Assembly (NCBI RefSeq): GCF_000283155.1
Contig: NW_004454216.1
Location: forward strand, 1,112,557-1,176,556
Length of the DNA: 64,000 nucleotides
Origin: Ceratotherium simum simum
Taxonomy: Eukaryota > Chordata > Mammalia > Perissodactyla > Rhinocerotidae
Reading direction: 5' to 3'
Shown here: in pieces, positions 1 to 11,569 of the stretch
How the letters are laid out: the number at the start of each line of letters is the position of its first letter
Numbering within the stretch: the stretch's first letter is position 1
The notes under the pieces: generated by a model
The model's database searches: none
What the model was told of the DNA's origin: nothing
Seen by the model: only the letters and a program-made list of their open reading frames with translations
Made by a program: the position numbers and the translations under genes

Positions 1-175
1 GGGGAGGGGGGAGGGCGAAAGGGATAATTCAGCACATGTGTGTGGTGATGGGTTGTGATTGGTATTTGGGTGGTGAACATGATGTAATCTATGCAGAAAT
101 AAAAGTATAATGATGTACGCCTGAAATTTATACAATGTTATAAAGCAATGTTACTGCAATAAATAAAAATTTAAA
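1..175 (+). mobile_element. L1 3' end (equid-type), truncated by window edge
   Basis: The 3' UTR of an L1 ending in an A-rich tail. It is closely similar over its whole length to the 3' end of the L1 at 11150-11340 (same gatgtaatctatgcagaaat and gatgtac.cctgaaattt wording). The 5' part lies outside the window. Confidence 0.85.
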
Positions 176-1218
176 AAAAGATATATATAGTAAACCACAG
201 AGCAAACCATAAAAAATTTAATTTAAAAAAATTTTAAATTAAAAAATTAAATACTTAAGACAATATAGGAGATAAAATAGAATCACTAAAAGATATGCAA
301 TTCAAAAGAAGGGAGGAAAAAAGGCGATGAGAACAAATGAGACAGACAAACAAATAGGAAAATACTTGCATTAAACCTAACTATATGGATAATCACATTA
401 ATGTCAATGGTCTAAACATTCCAATTAAGGGCAGACATTACCTAGGTGGATAAAAACTCAGACCCGCTACATGTTGCCTACAACAAATCCACTTTAAATC
501 TAAAGTAAAAGGATGGAAAACATATAACATGAAAACACTAATTAAAAGAAGGCTTAAATGGCTATATTAAAGCAATATTAGCACAGACAAAGTATGTTTC
601 AGAACAAGGAAAATTTTGAGGAATAAATAGGGATAATGATTAAGAGGTCAATTCATCAAGAAGATATGGCAATCCTAAACGTGGATTCATCTAACGATAG
701 AGCTTCAAAGTACATGGAGAAATACTGAGAACTGGAAGGAAAAATAGTCAAATCAACAATTAAGAACTGGAAGGAAAAATAGACAAATCCACAATTAAGG
801 ATGCAAACATTCTTCTTTCAATAATTGATAGAACAATTAGGCAAAAAATAATTAGCAAGGATACAGAAGTTTTGAACAACACTATCAACCTCCTTGACTA
901 AACTGAAATTTATAGAACTCTCCATCCAATATTTATAACAGCATCAAAATTATGAACCACTTAGGCACAAATTTAGCAACATATGTAGAAAATATGTACA
1001 CGGAAAATTATAAAGCACTGTTGAGGGAAATTAAATAAGACCTAAATATATGGAGAGATGTACTTTGATCAATAGTTAGAAGACTCAATCTTGTTAATTT
1101 TCCCCAAATTGATCTACAAACTCAAAGCAGTTCCAAACAAAATCCCTGCAGACTTATTTTTTGTTTAAGAAATTGAAAACATGATTCTAAAATATATATA
1201 TCTTCCTCAAATTACAAT

Positions 1219-1697
1219 AGGGTTATGTCCTGATAAACCCATCATAAGTTGAAAATACCGTAAAATGCATTTAATGCATTTTATACACCTAACCTACCGA
1301 ACATCATGGCTTTGCCTACCTTAAACATGCTCATAACACTTATGCTAGCCTATATTTGGGCAAAATCATCTAATAGAAAGCCTATTTTATAATAAAGTGC
1401 TGAATATCTCATGTAATTTATTGAATACTGTACTGAAAGTGAAAAACAGAATGGTTGATTGGGTACAGAATGGTTGTAAGTGTATCTGTTGTTTACTCTT
1501 GTGATCACATGGCTGACTGGGAGCTGTGACTTGCTGCCACTGCCCAGCATTACAAGAGTATCATACCGCATTTATCACTAACCCAGAAAAAGATCAAAAT
1601 TCAAAGTACGGTTTCTACTGAATGTGTATTGCTTTTGTACCATTATAAAGCTGAAAAATCATAAGTCAAATCATTGTAAGTTGGGGACCATCTGTAT
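1219..1697 (-). mobile_element. Tigger2/MER8-type non-autonomous DNA transposon
   Basis: The right end, read on the minus strand, begins with CAG.TGGTCCCCAACTTAC and the left end carries a diverged mirror copy (cccatcataagttgaaaat). These are typical pogo-family (Tigger2/MER8) terminal inverted repeats. It has no transposase and sits inside the old L1 at 240-7095. The minus-strand open frame of 73 codons across it is chance. Confidence 0.7.
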
Positions 1698-2039
1698 ATG
1701 GAAACGCAATGGATCTAGAATAGCCCAAACAGTTTCAAAAAATAAGAAGAAAGTTTAAGGACTTACATTGTATAATTTCAAGACCTACTCTAAAGCTACA
1801 GGAATCAAGATAGGCTGGTATTAAAATAAACATAAATATTAATGGGAAAAAAACTGTCCATAAATAAACTCACACATAATTGGTCAATTGACATTTGACA
1901 AAAGTGCTATGGCATTTCAGAGGAAAGATAATATTTTCAATAAAAGATGGTGAAACAATTGGATATCCATAAGTAAAAAATTGAGCCCTAACTTTTTTAC
2001 CTTCCATAGTACAAAAAAATTAACTTAAAATGGATCAAG

Positions 2040-2329
2040 GGAGCCAGCCCTGAGGGCCTAACAGTTAAAGTTTGGCACTCTCACTGCTTTGGCAGTCTGG
2101 CTTCGGTTCCTAGTCATGGAACCACACCACTCATCTGTCAGTTGCCATGCTGTGTCGCTGGCTCACATAGAAGAACGAGAAGGACTTACAACTAGAATAT
2201 ACAACTATGCACTGGGGCTTTGGAGAGGAAGGAAAAAAAAGAGGAAGATTGGCAAGAGATATTAGCTCAGGATGAATCTTTCCTAGCAAAAAAAAAAGAC
2301 TGAGTTTGAAAGTAGAATTCTGACAAAAA
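2040..2329 (+). mobile_element. ERE-family SINE (ERE2/3-like) with 13-bp target-site duplication
   Basis: It starts gagccagccctgagggcc, with a degraded tRNA-type head, a middle segment (acaactagaatatacaact) known from equine ERE2/ERE3-like SINEs, and A-rich runs at the 3' end. It is flanked by perfect direct repeats AAAATGGATCAAG at 2027-2039 and 2330-2342, which proves it inserted as a unit. Confidence 0.8.
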
Positions 2330-2650
2330 AAAATGGATCAAGAAAAAATCACAGTAATCTTGGGTTAGGCAACAGTTAAATAGGGCACGAAAAGCACAAA
2401 TTGTAAAATAAAAAATTGATAACCTCTATGACATGAAAATTAAATCATTTTGCTCTACAGAAAATACCATTAACAAAATGAAAAGGCAAGCCATGGACTG
2501 AGAGAAAACATTTGGAAAATACATACCTTATTCAGAATATTCAAAGAACTCCCAGTAATGATAAGATGACTTGATAAAAAAAATAGGCAAAGATGGGAAC
2601 AGACATTTCACCAAACAGATGTACAAATGTGAAATAAGCACTTAAAAGAT

Positions 2651-2890
2651 GTTAAACAGGGGCTGGCCCGGTGGCATAGTGTTTAAGTTCACATGCTCTG
2701 CTTCGGCAGCCAGGGGTTCACAGGTTCAGATCCCAGGCGCGGACCTACGCACTGCTTATCAAGCCATGCTGTGGTAGGCATCCCACATATAAAGTAGAGG
2801 AAAATGAGCATGGATGTTAGCTCAAGGCCAGTCTTCCTCAGGAAAAATAGGAGAATTGGCAACAGATGTTAGCTCAGGGCTAATTACCAA
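2651..2890 (+). mobile_element. ERE1 SINE (older copy)
   Basis: Begins ggggctggcccggtggca and follows the ERE1 consensus order: tRNA-derived head with ggttcaGATCCCAGG-type box B, ccatgctgtgg core, catataaagtagaggaa, and the two gatgttagctca repeats. More diverged than the copies at 23363 and 33066. Flanking duplications are not clear. Confidence 0.8.
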
Positions 2891-4068
2891 AACTGATACA
2901 AGGAGAAACAGAAAATCTGGATAGCCATATATCTATTTTAAAAATAGAATTTGTAATTAAAACCTTCCCACAAGAAACTCTAGGCCCAGATGGCTTTACT
3001 GGTTAATTCTGTCAAACATCTAGGAAAGAAATAATACCAATCTTATGCCAACTTTTCTAAAAGTAGAGTAGGTGGGAACATTTTTCAATTCATTTCATGA
3101 AGCCTAAAAATCTTGATACCAAAACCTGACAAAGACATTACAGGAAAAGAAAATTAGAGGTTAATATTCCTCATCAAAAGAAATTCCTAACAAATTGTCA
3201 TATGAAATACAGTTACAGTAACATATTAAAAGGGTAATATATTGTGACCAAGTGGGATTTATCCCAAGAACGCAATAATAGTACATTACTTGAAAATTAA
3301 TCAGTGTAATTCACCACAGTAACAAAATAAAGGAGAAAACAATATGATCACCTGAATTAATACATTGAAAGGATTTGATTGAATCCACAAGCCACTCATG
3401 ATAAAAATTTTCAGCAAATTAGGATTAAAAGGCATCTTTGACAAGTCTAGAGCTCATGATATTCTTGATGGTGAAATATTGAATACTTTCCCCCTAAGGC
3501 TGGGAAGAAAGCAAAGTGTCCATTCTTACCATGTCTATTCAACGCTGTACTAAAAGTCCTAACCAGTGCAACAAGGCAAGAAAAAGAAATAAAGAGTGGA
3601 AAGTCAAAAGTAGAATTGATCCTATTCATAGAGACATGATTATCTATGTAGAAAATCTTAAGGAAACCACATGCAACTACTAGGACCAATAAGTGAATTA
3701 ACAAGGTTATAAGATTCAAGTTAAATACACAAAAACACTGGAGTTTCTAAAAACCAGCAGTGAACAATTGGAAAACAAATTTAAAAATAATACTATTTAA
3801 AATAGCATCAACATATGAAATACTTCGGGATAAATTTAACAAAATATACGGAAGAACAGTATACTCGCAAACTACAGAACATTGCTGAGAGAAATGAAGA
3901 TGCCAAATAAATGGAATACTATATCATGTTTATAGAGGGGAAGACTAAATAATATGAACATGCCAATTGGCCTCAAATTTTCTATGGATTCAATGTAACC
4001 CCATTCATAATCTCAGCAAGCTTTTTTGGATAAAATTGACAAGCTGATTCTAAAATGTATGTGGAAAT

Positions 4069-4730
4069 TGAGGAGTCCAGCTCCTGGCTAAAAACCTTTG
4101 TGTGAGTTTTCAGGTCTCACCATAGGCAATTACAAAGGCTTTACCTGGCAGGCCTCTCAAGGGGAAAGCTGACCTCCTAAGACCAGACTTACTCTGGTCT
4201 TAAACTGCATTGGCCGTCTCTGAAGGAAGTTGCAGTCAAAGATTCAGGCCCGTTTTCTGGGCAGGTCATGTTTTTATGCCCATTTGCATTCCTAGCTCAA
4301 GTGCCTTCATTGCTAGGTCTACTTTTCTGAGGCCTGTGCAGAAGTCTTCTTCAAGCGCCTCTGCTGAGATATCCTTATTGGGGAAAGGGGGAGACTCTGA
4401 AGACACTTTTCCCCACTCTGACTCTGTACCCTATACTCTTCCACTCCTAGCCCTCCCCCCTCACCCTCTCCTTTGACCATAAGACTGCCAGAGCCTTTTG
4501 TTTGGGGCAACCTCAACAGTGAGAAGAACTCTATGCCTGAGCTGATCCACTTGACCCTCAACTGCTATGTTGTTCCGTGGAGGGAAAATAGAAGAGGGAG
4601 GAGTTCATGCTTTTTCCAGTTGTAGCTTCTTGCTTACACCTTCAAAGTAACTGATTAATGACTTAATTTTGGCTCACTGTTGTATTAATTAGCTACTCTG
4701 ACACCTAACAGCTCAGCTGTGTTCCTGACA
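4069..4730. mobile_element. LTR-like insertion inside old L1, family unknown
   Basis: A 662-bp block splits collinear L1 sequence. It begins TGAGGAGTCC and ends TCCTGACA, so it has the TG...CA form of a retroviral LTR. The flanks are ggaaat at 4063-4068 and ggaatt at 4731-4736, a possible imperfect duplication. I see no TATA box or AATAAA signal, so the LTR call is tentative and orientation is unknown. Confidence 0.45.
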
Positions 4731-5869
4731 GGAATTCAAAAGACCTAGAATAGCCAGAACAATTTTGAAAAAGTGGAATAAATTTGAAGGACTTATGCTA
4801 CCTGATTTTAAGACTTACTACAAAGCTACATTAATTAAGACAATGTGGTATTGGCATAGGGAGAAACATAGATTAATGGTGCAGAGTTGAGATTCCAGAA
4901 ATAGACCCGCACTTGATTTTTGACAACCACCCCAAAAGAATTCAATGGAGAATAGAGGATCTTTTTATCAAATGGTACTAGAACAACTGAATTTATGTGG
5001 ACAAAAGGAAACCAACTGTTTGTTACACATCATACTCAAAAATTAATTTGAGATTGATCACAGACCTAAACATAAATGCAACAGTTATACAACTTCTATT
5101 AAAACAACAACAACAAACAAACAACCTTGGGGTCGGCAAAGATTTCTTAAAAAGAACACAATAGGCAATTAACATAAAATAAAAAATCGGTAACTTAAGT
5201 TACTTCAAAATTAAAATCTTCTCATAAAAAGGCACCATGAAAAATAGATGCGTAAGTCAGAGATTGGGGGAAAATATTAGCAACACATATACTTAATAAA
5301 GGGACTTGAATACAGAATTTATTTTTAAAAACTTCTGCAGTCAACAATAAAAAGAAAAACAATTGAGTAAAAGATTTGAATGGATACTCCCTAAGGGAAG
5401 ACACACAAATGATCAACAGACATGAAAAAAGTGCTCAACATCATTAGTCATCAGAAAAATACAAAATAAAACCACAATAAAATACTATTTCAGACCCTTT
5501 GGAAAGGCTAAAATTAAGAAGACTTACAACACCAAATTTATCAGTGAGGATGTGGAATAACCGAATGTTAACATACTGCTGGTTAGAATGTACACTGTAT
5601 AAACTTTGAAAATTTTTGGATGTGTCTTATTAAAATTAAACATATTCTATTACCATGTAATTCCAATCCTAGGTATTTACCAATAGAAATGAAAGTACAT
5701 GTCCCCCAAAATGTGTACAAGAATGTTAAGAGAAGCTTTATTTATAATAGCCTCCAAATAGAAATAACCCAATGTGCATTAATAGGAGAATGGATATACA
5801 AATTGTGATGTATTCATATACTGGTAAGCTTCCAAGCAATAAGAGAATTAGACACTCATTCATGCACAC

Positions 5870-6058
5870 ACATATATATATTCACATATATGGGAGAATA
5901 CTATTTAGAAACCAATATCTGGCACACAAGCATACATAAAAATATATATATACACATACAAATATATATTTATAAATAAATATATACATATATACAGTAT
6001 TTGAGTGTGTGTGTGTTTGTGTGTATGTGTGTGTATATATATATGTGTATATATGTGC
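5870..6058. repeat. TA/TG microsatellite
   Basis: Alternating (AT)n, (TATA)n and (TG)n runs with few interruptions, the densest part being 5940-6058. It lies between the ORF2 end and the 3' UTR of the old L1. Confidence 0.85.
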
Positions 6059-8889
6059 CACATACTAGTTTCTAAATAACATTCTCCAATAATATTCTCT
6101 GGAATTCTCCAGAGTTCCTTGCAGAAAAGTTGATTTCAGGGCTAGGGTAAGGAATCTTAAGATAAACCTGGAACATCATATAGTACCAGAAAACAAGAAC
6201 CTCCTTAAAAAAATGATGGGAACACATCAAAAGGACACAGAAGCCATCATGATGGGGTTCCATATGGCTAAATCTGGGATAATTTGAGCATCACAACAAA
6301 TGACAGTAATAGATCTTAACTCACTGAATAAAACAGAAATCCATGATTCCCTACTGATGTAAATAAGCGAATAAATAAATATTTATATAGGATAGGAAGT
6401 TATGCTCTCTAACCAGTAAAACACTAATTAATAAATATAGGGAGAATAATGGAGTTAGAAAATCATCAACAGATGCTAAAACTAATGGGTGAAAGATTGA
6501 TGAAGATGATGTTTACATAATTTCACATATCTCTCCATAAATGAATTACTATTTACAATGGGAAATAATAACTTTATAGTGGAGAACCTAGTGGACATCA
6601 CCTTAACCAAGCAATCAAAATTAGCACCACTAATGTTAGCATAAACCATCATCTTGTACATTTTGAAATGATAAACTGAGAAAGATACTACCTTACTTCT
6701 GTGGTATACCTGCTAAAATGCTTAATTTGATTCTAACCATGAGAAAATATCAGACAAATTCAAACTGACGTACATTAAACAAAATGACTAGTCTGTACTC
6801 TTGAAAAATATCAAGGTCAAAAAACCCAAATAAATGCTGAGGAACTGTCCCAGATTAAAAGAGATTAAGAAATAAAAACTAAAAGCAATGTAAAATCCTG
6901 GATTTCATTCTGTTCTGGGAAAAACTAGTATAATTGATATTATTTGGACAAATACAGAAATTGAATATGTTCTGTGGAGTCAATAATAGTATTGAATCAA
7001 AGTAGAATTTTTTGATTTTAATAAATGTACTGTGCTTATGATGTAAAAGAATGTCCTCGTTCTTAAGAAACAGACACTGAAATGGTAAGATCAATTTTCA
7101 ACTCTTAAATTTGTTATATTATCTTTCCAAGTTCAGAGAAAAATCCTCAGTTACTCACATTTTATTAAAAGCCTAATATGGAAATATACCCAAAAAAGTA
7201 CAAGACATCAGATTTCAAAGGTTCTGACAAGAATCTATTCTAGAAGAAACTTCCTAAACAAAAGTGAGAAGTCCGCAATATATCTCTGATCATAGACTCA
7301 AATGGCAAGGAAAACAATTCAAGCTTTAAGGGTCTCACAGATTAATACAAACAAATTGGCTAAATTATTCCTAAATAATAATGTACAATAGGTTCCTCAT
7401 CGTATTACTATTGGTAGACCATTCTCCATGGTCTGGGTCCTCTTAGTGAAGGCATTTATAGCCAAGTTAACAATGTTTGTATAAGGAGACATCCCAGGAT
7501 AGTAAAGCTTAGAGGTAGCTCCCTCCCTGGAGATAATACAGGGTAGTAAAGATAAAGACCCTCCTTCACTTCCCCAGAGAAGATTTGCTTACATTCCAGA
7601 GTAAAGACAAGGTGTCTCTCTCCAGATGGGAGGAAGGACAGGTCACCAGCAGACCCATTTTCAGATCTGAGTTTTTAAAACTTAAGAGTTCTTCTTTTGT
7701 AATACCACTGTATATGCAGGTACCCTCTGTCCCTCACCATGTTACCCTGTTGGTGCTGAGGCTCAGGGAACTGATGCAAGATGTTGCTCTAGCTGCTGTT
7801 TTTGCTGTTCATGATAAACTACCTTTGTCTCTGAGCCAGAGGCCTGTTTTCTGTCAATAAATAAACACACAAAAGTGTGGCAGGCTAATTAACTAGCTTG
7901 TAAGAGGGAACAATCTCAGACCCTGCACAGTTTCTGACTTAACAGTTGCCCCTTGGTAAATTCTTCAAAAGAGTAGAACAGTCAATAATCAATGGAAAAA
8001 CAGGACTACTCAGCTAAACTTGATTACATTGATCCTTGGGATTTATTCTCCCACTTAGACTTAGGCCAAGTAGGATATCAGACAGTAAGTGATTTTCAAA
8101 TATTTTTTATAATAATTGTGATTATTTTCATGTTTTTGTCCTTCTTTGATATCTAATGTCAGGTACTCAAATGTTGCTACAAAGCCATTGTCCTGGGGCA
8201 CAATTCAACTAATAATCTGCTTCACAAAGAGGCTGAGGCTCTCATGATCAGCCAGCTTAGGAAATGAGTTTGACCAAAAGGATGGAATTGAGAATTCTAA
8301 CCAAAAAATGGTACAGATCTGGCATAACGCAGATGGAAGTATTCCTAAATGATGACAAACATAATACAGAAAATGTCTTTGACATATACGTCACAAATTA
8401 AACAGCTAAGGTCTTCTGGAGAAGCCATAAATAACTAAAACTGTTTTAGTTGATGATTCATACAGCTGCCCAAGAGCAAATACCCTGACTGGTCTCTTTG
8501 TTATCTGCTAACTCATTAGCATCTTACCCAATGAAAGGAAAACACAAAGTTCATTATTTAGAAAGCATCTGTGATTTTTCTTTCTCTGCTTTTTCTTTTT
8601 CTTATATGTAAATTCTGTTTTTGTATTTGTTAGAAAAAAATCACCTATTATTGGTTTACTCTGTATTCAAGTAAATAACATGGTAATAATTAACTATGTC
8701 TTTGAGTTATTCTTTGACAGGTGGTAATAAAGCACTGTTCTTTCTAGCCCTGGGATACTACACTGTCTCTTGCTGTTTCTCTACATCCTAGATAAATAAT
8801 CCATTACTTAAAAAATCCTCAAATTATCCTATTTTCAATATGTCATGTGTATCCTGCTCTGAGCCTAAAAGATACATTTTATATTTGTT

Positions 8890-9060
8890 AATACATTTAA
8901 TCCTCTCAACATTTTATCCTCATTTCACAGGTAAGGAAACTGAGCACAGAAAGCTTAAGTAACTTTTCTAAGATCCAACAGCTAGAAAGTAGCAGAATTA
9001 GGATTTGAATCCCAAAGAATCTGCCTCTAGCGTTTATGCTCTTTAACACTACAGATTTTC
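8890..9060 (-). mobile_element. MIR SINE fragment
   Basis: Contains the MIR core read in reverse: cctcatttcacaggtaagg-type stretch, aaactgagcacaga and agcagaattaggatttgaatcc. Ancient mammalian SINE, diverged. Confidence 0.75.
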
Positions 9061-10453
9061 TCAGTTAAAAAAAAAACAGAGCTCTCCACTAACTCTAACC
9101 ATCAAGCTCTATGGTTCTGTATCCTCTGGAAATTATGGGAAGAAGAAGAGCTGATAATAACAGAGCTGACTCAACATAATTCCTTTTATCTTTAGAATAA
9201 AAGTGAAATAATCACATTTAATCTTCTCATTAGATTCCTTCAATGACTTTGATTTCTCAACCTCTTTTTTCCACACATTTTGTTCTCTCAGTTACCTTGT
9301 TGCATTCTATCAATTTCTATATTTACTCTTCTTAATGACTTTCAAGTCACAGTATATTATACACCTCCATTATTACATACCCTGACTAGAATATAAATTG
9401 AATAAGGGCAGGAATTTTTTCCCCTGCATTCTAGGGAGTGATGCATTCTAGGGAGTGAGTATTTTCAGAGGTCCAAGTTTTTCTAACCATTTCTGGTACC
9501 TAATGATTCTCACCAACTCACATCCCTAAACCCCTAAGGAAGGTGTTTTTCAGAGGCACAGCACCAAGTTTTCTTGTTGTTTATTTTTTTAAGTTTTAAA
9601 AATTATACTTGAAATATTCTTACTTTAAAAAATTCAAACAATAAAACATAAAAGTCCCCGTTAATCAACCCACTATATGCCAATCCCCTTTTCACAGATT
9701 ACTGCCATTAACAGTTTTGTTTATCTCTTTTTTGCCCTTTTTCTATGTTTTAACAAGCACATATTTTTGTTCTATAACTTTCTTGTTTTCACAATATGTC
9801 TAAGAGATATTTCCTTATTTGTGTTCTTTAACTATTGCATTGTATTCTATGGTACAAAAATAACGTTTTTAGAAAAGTATCTTCTTATTTATAGACATTT
9901 ACAGAGGTGGCAAATATTTCGCTATTACATATAATGACACAAGGAAGATCCTTCTACAAAATTGTGTATAAGTGAGAGTCTCCAGAAATTGTAAAAATTT
10001 CAGTAAGATTAGAATTTCAGGGTCAAAAGATACATTTGGTTTTATTTTAAAAGATATATATGCATATGAAAGGATCCATTTCCTCATATTCTTGTTAACA
10101 GAAAATATTAGCAATCCTTAAAAATTTGCCCACATAATGGACAAAAATTTCTATTTTGTTATTTTATTTTTTCCTTGTTACTAGTAAAGTTTAGAATTTT
10201 TTCATGTTTATTGGCCATTTGTTTTTCTTCTGTGAACTGCCTGTGTATATACTTTGCTTATTTTTTGATTGGGTTATTTTTTTCTTATCAATGTGTAGGA
10301 ATTTTAAAAATGTATTTTGCATTTTTATATTATAGCATATTAGAGATAAAAAAATGTTGCATAGTGTAAATAATATCCTGAATCTTGATTTTTTTAACTT
10401 GACTATATATTTTGGTAATTATTCTACGGAAACTCACAGGAAGCTAATTTTTT

Positions 10454-11367
10454 AAATGGCTTCACAAACAACCCAATTAAAAAATGGGCAAAAGACCTGA
10501 ACAGACATTTCTCCAAAGAAGATATACAGATGGCCAACAGACACATGAAAAGATGTTCAAAATCACTAACTATCAGGGAAATGCAAATCAAAACTACAAT
10601 GAGATATCACCTCACGCCCGTCAGAATGGCTATAATTAACAAGACAGGAAACAACATGTGTTGGAGAGGTTGTGGAGAGAAGGGAACTCTCATACACTGC
10701 TGGTGGGAGTGCAAACTGGTGCAGCCACTATGGAAAACAGTATGGAGATTCCTCAAAAAATCAACGATAGAACTACCATATGATCCAGCTATTCCACTGT
10801 TGGGTATTTATCCAAAGAACTTGAAAACACCAACTTGCAAAGGTACATGCACCCCTGTGTTCATTGCAGCCTTATTCACAATAGCCAAGACTTGGAAGCA
10901 ACCTAAGTGCCCATCAAGGGACGAATGGATAAAAAAGCTGTGGTATATATACACAATGGAATACTACTCAGCCATAAGAAACGATGAAATCCAGCCATTT
11001 GTGACAACATGGATGGACATTGAGGGCATGATGCAAAGTGAAATAAGTCAGAGGGAGAAGGTCAAATACCGTATGATTTCCTTCATTAAGTAGTAAATAA
11101 CAACAATAAACAAACACATAGGGACAGAGATTGGATTGGTGGTTACCAGAGGGGAAGGGGGGAGGGAGGAGGGTGAAAGGGATAATTGGGTACATGTGTG
11201 TGGTGATGGGTTATAATTAGTATTTTGGTGGTGAACATGATGTAATCTATGCAGAAATAGAAGTACAATGATGTACACCTGAAATTTTTACAATGTTATA
11301 AACCAATGTTACTACAATAAACAAAAAATTAAAAAAAAAAAAATAAATAAAATAAATGGCTTCACAA
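10454..11367 (+). mobile_element. Young 5'-truncated L1 insertion with perfect 14-bp TSD
   Basis: A 5'-truncated L1 whose body runs about 10468-11353 and ends in a poly(A)-type tail (11330-11353). The duplication AAATGGCTTCACAA is identical at 10454-10467 and 11354-11367. The TT/AAA insertion point fits the L1 endonuclease preference. The perfect duplication and the intact partial ORF2 indicate a recent event. It is antisense to STXBP5L. Confidence 0.93.
10467..11093 (+). pseudogene. L1 ORF2 C-terminal fragment (open, about 208 codons)
   Basis: In-frame remnant of L1 ORF2p, the endonuclease/reverse transcriptase, carrying only the C-terminal part beyond the polymerase domain. Open from 10467 to a TAG stop at 11091-11093. 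Hallmarks in order are [54 protein letters not shown] and MEYYSAI. It lacks endonuclease and reverse transcriptase, so it is not an active element. The lack of stops over 200 codons shows it is young compared with the other L1s in the window. The first ATG in frame (10530) is internal and probably not used. Confidence 0.92.
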
Positions 11368-11569
11368 TATTTGTGTGTACTCTAATTTATTTACCTAGAA
11401 CTTTGTTGATGGACAATTAGGTTGCTTCTAGTCTTTTTGTATTAATAATACAACAATGAATATCCTTCATAAGTTACTTTGCACTCAAATACTGAGTATA
11501 TTTATGAAATAAGTTTCTAAAAATAAAATTAATTATTTAAAAACAATTTTCTTCATATTTTACTCTTTT

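Larger units (their letters stand above)
240..7095 (+). mobile_element. Old L1, plus strand, broken by four later insertions
   Basis: Degenerate L1 that can be followed in order: ORF2 N-terminal part (240-1200), reverse transcriptase part (about 2890-4068), C-terminal part (4731-5830) and a mammalian L1M-type 3' UTR (about 6060-7095). It is heavily mutated with no long frame. Four elements interrupt it: a Tigger-type MITE (1219-1697), an ERE SINE with perfect 13-bp duplication (2040-2329), an ERE1 (2651-2890) and an LTR-like block (4069-4730). A (TA)/(TG) microsatellite sits at 5870-6058. The order of nesting shows the L1 is the oldest component. Treating all pieces as one copy is an inference from their collinearity. 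Confidence 0.65.
9560..11560 (-). mobile_element. Old antisense L1, split by young L1 at 10454-11367
   Basis: AT-rich sequence resembling an L1 3' UTR and ORF2 C-terminal part read in reverse (for example gccatttgtttttcttctg near 10213 and tggacaattaggttgct near 11413). The young plus-strand L1 inserted in the middle. Heavily decayed with no coding capacity. Confidence 0.6.

Noticed and set aside
4210..4476. 88-codon plus-strand open frame and its 80-codon minus-strand partner (4319-4561)
   Set aside because: Both lie in the unidentified LTR-like block. There is no family resemblance, and open frames on both strands of a low-stop stretch are expected by chance.
7585..7860. 91-codon plus-strand open frame
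   Set aside because: It overlaps a possible LTR end with an AATAAA signal. The translation resembles nothing I know and has no exon borders.
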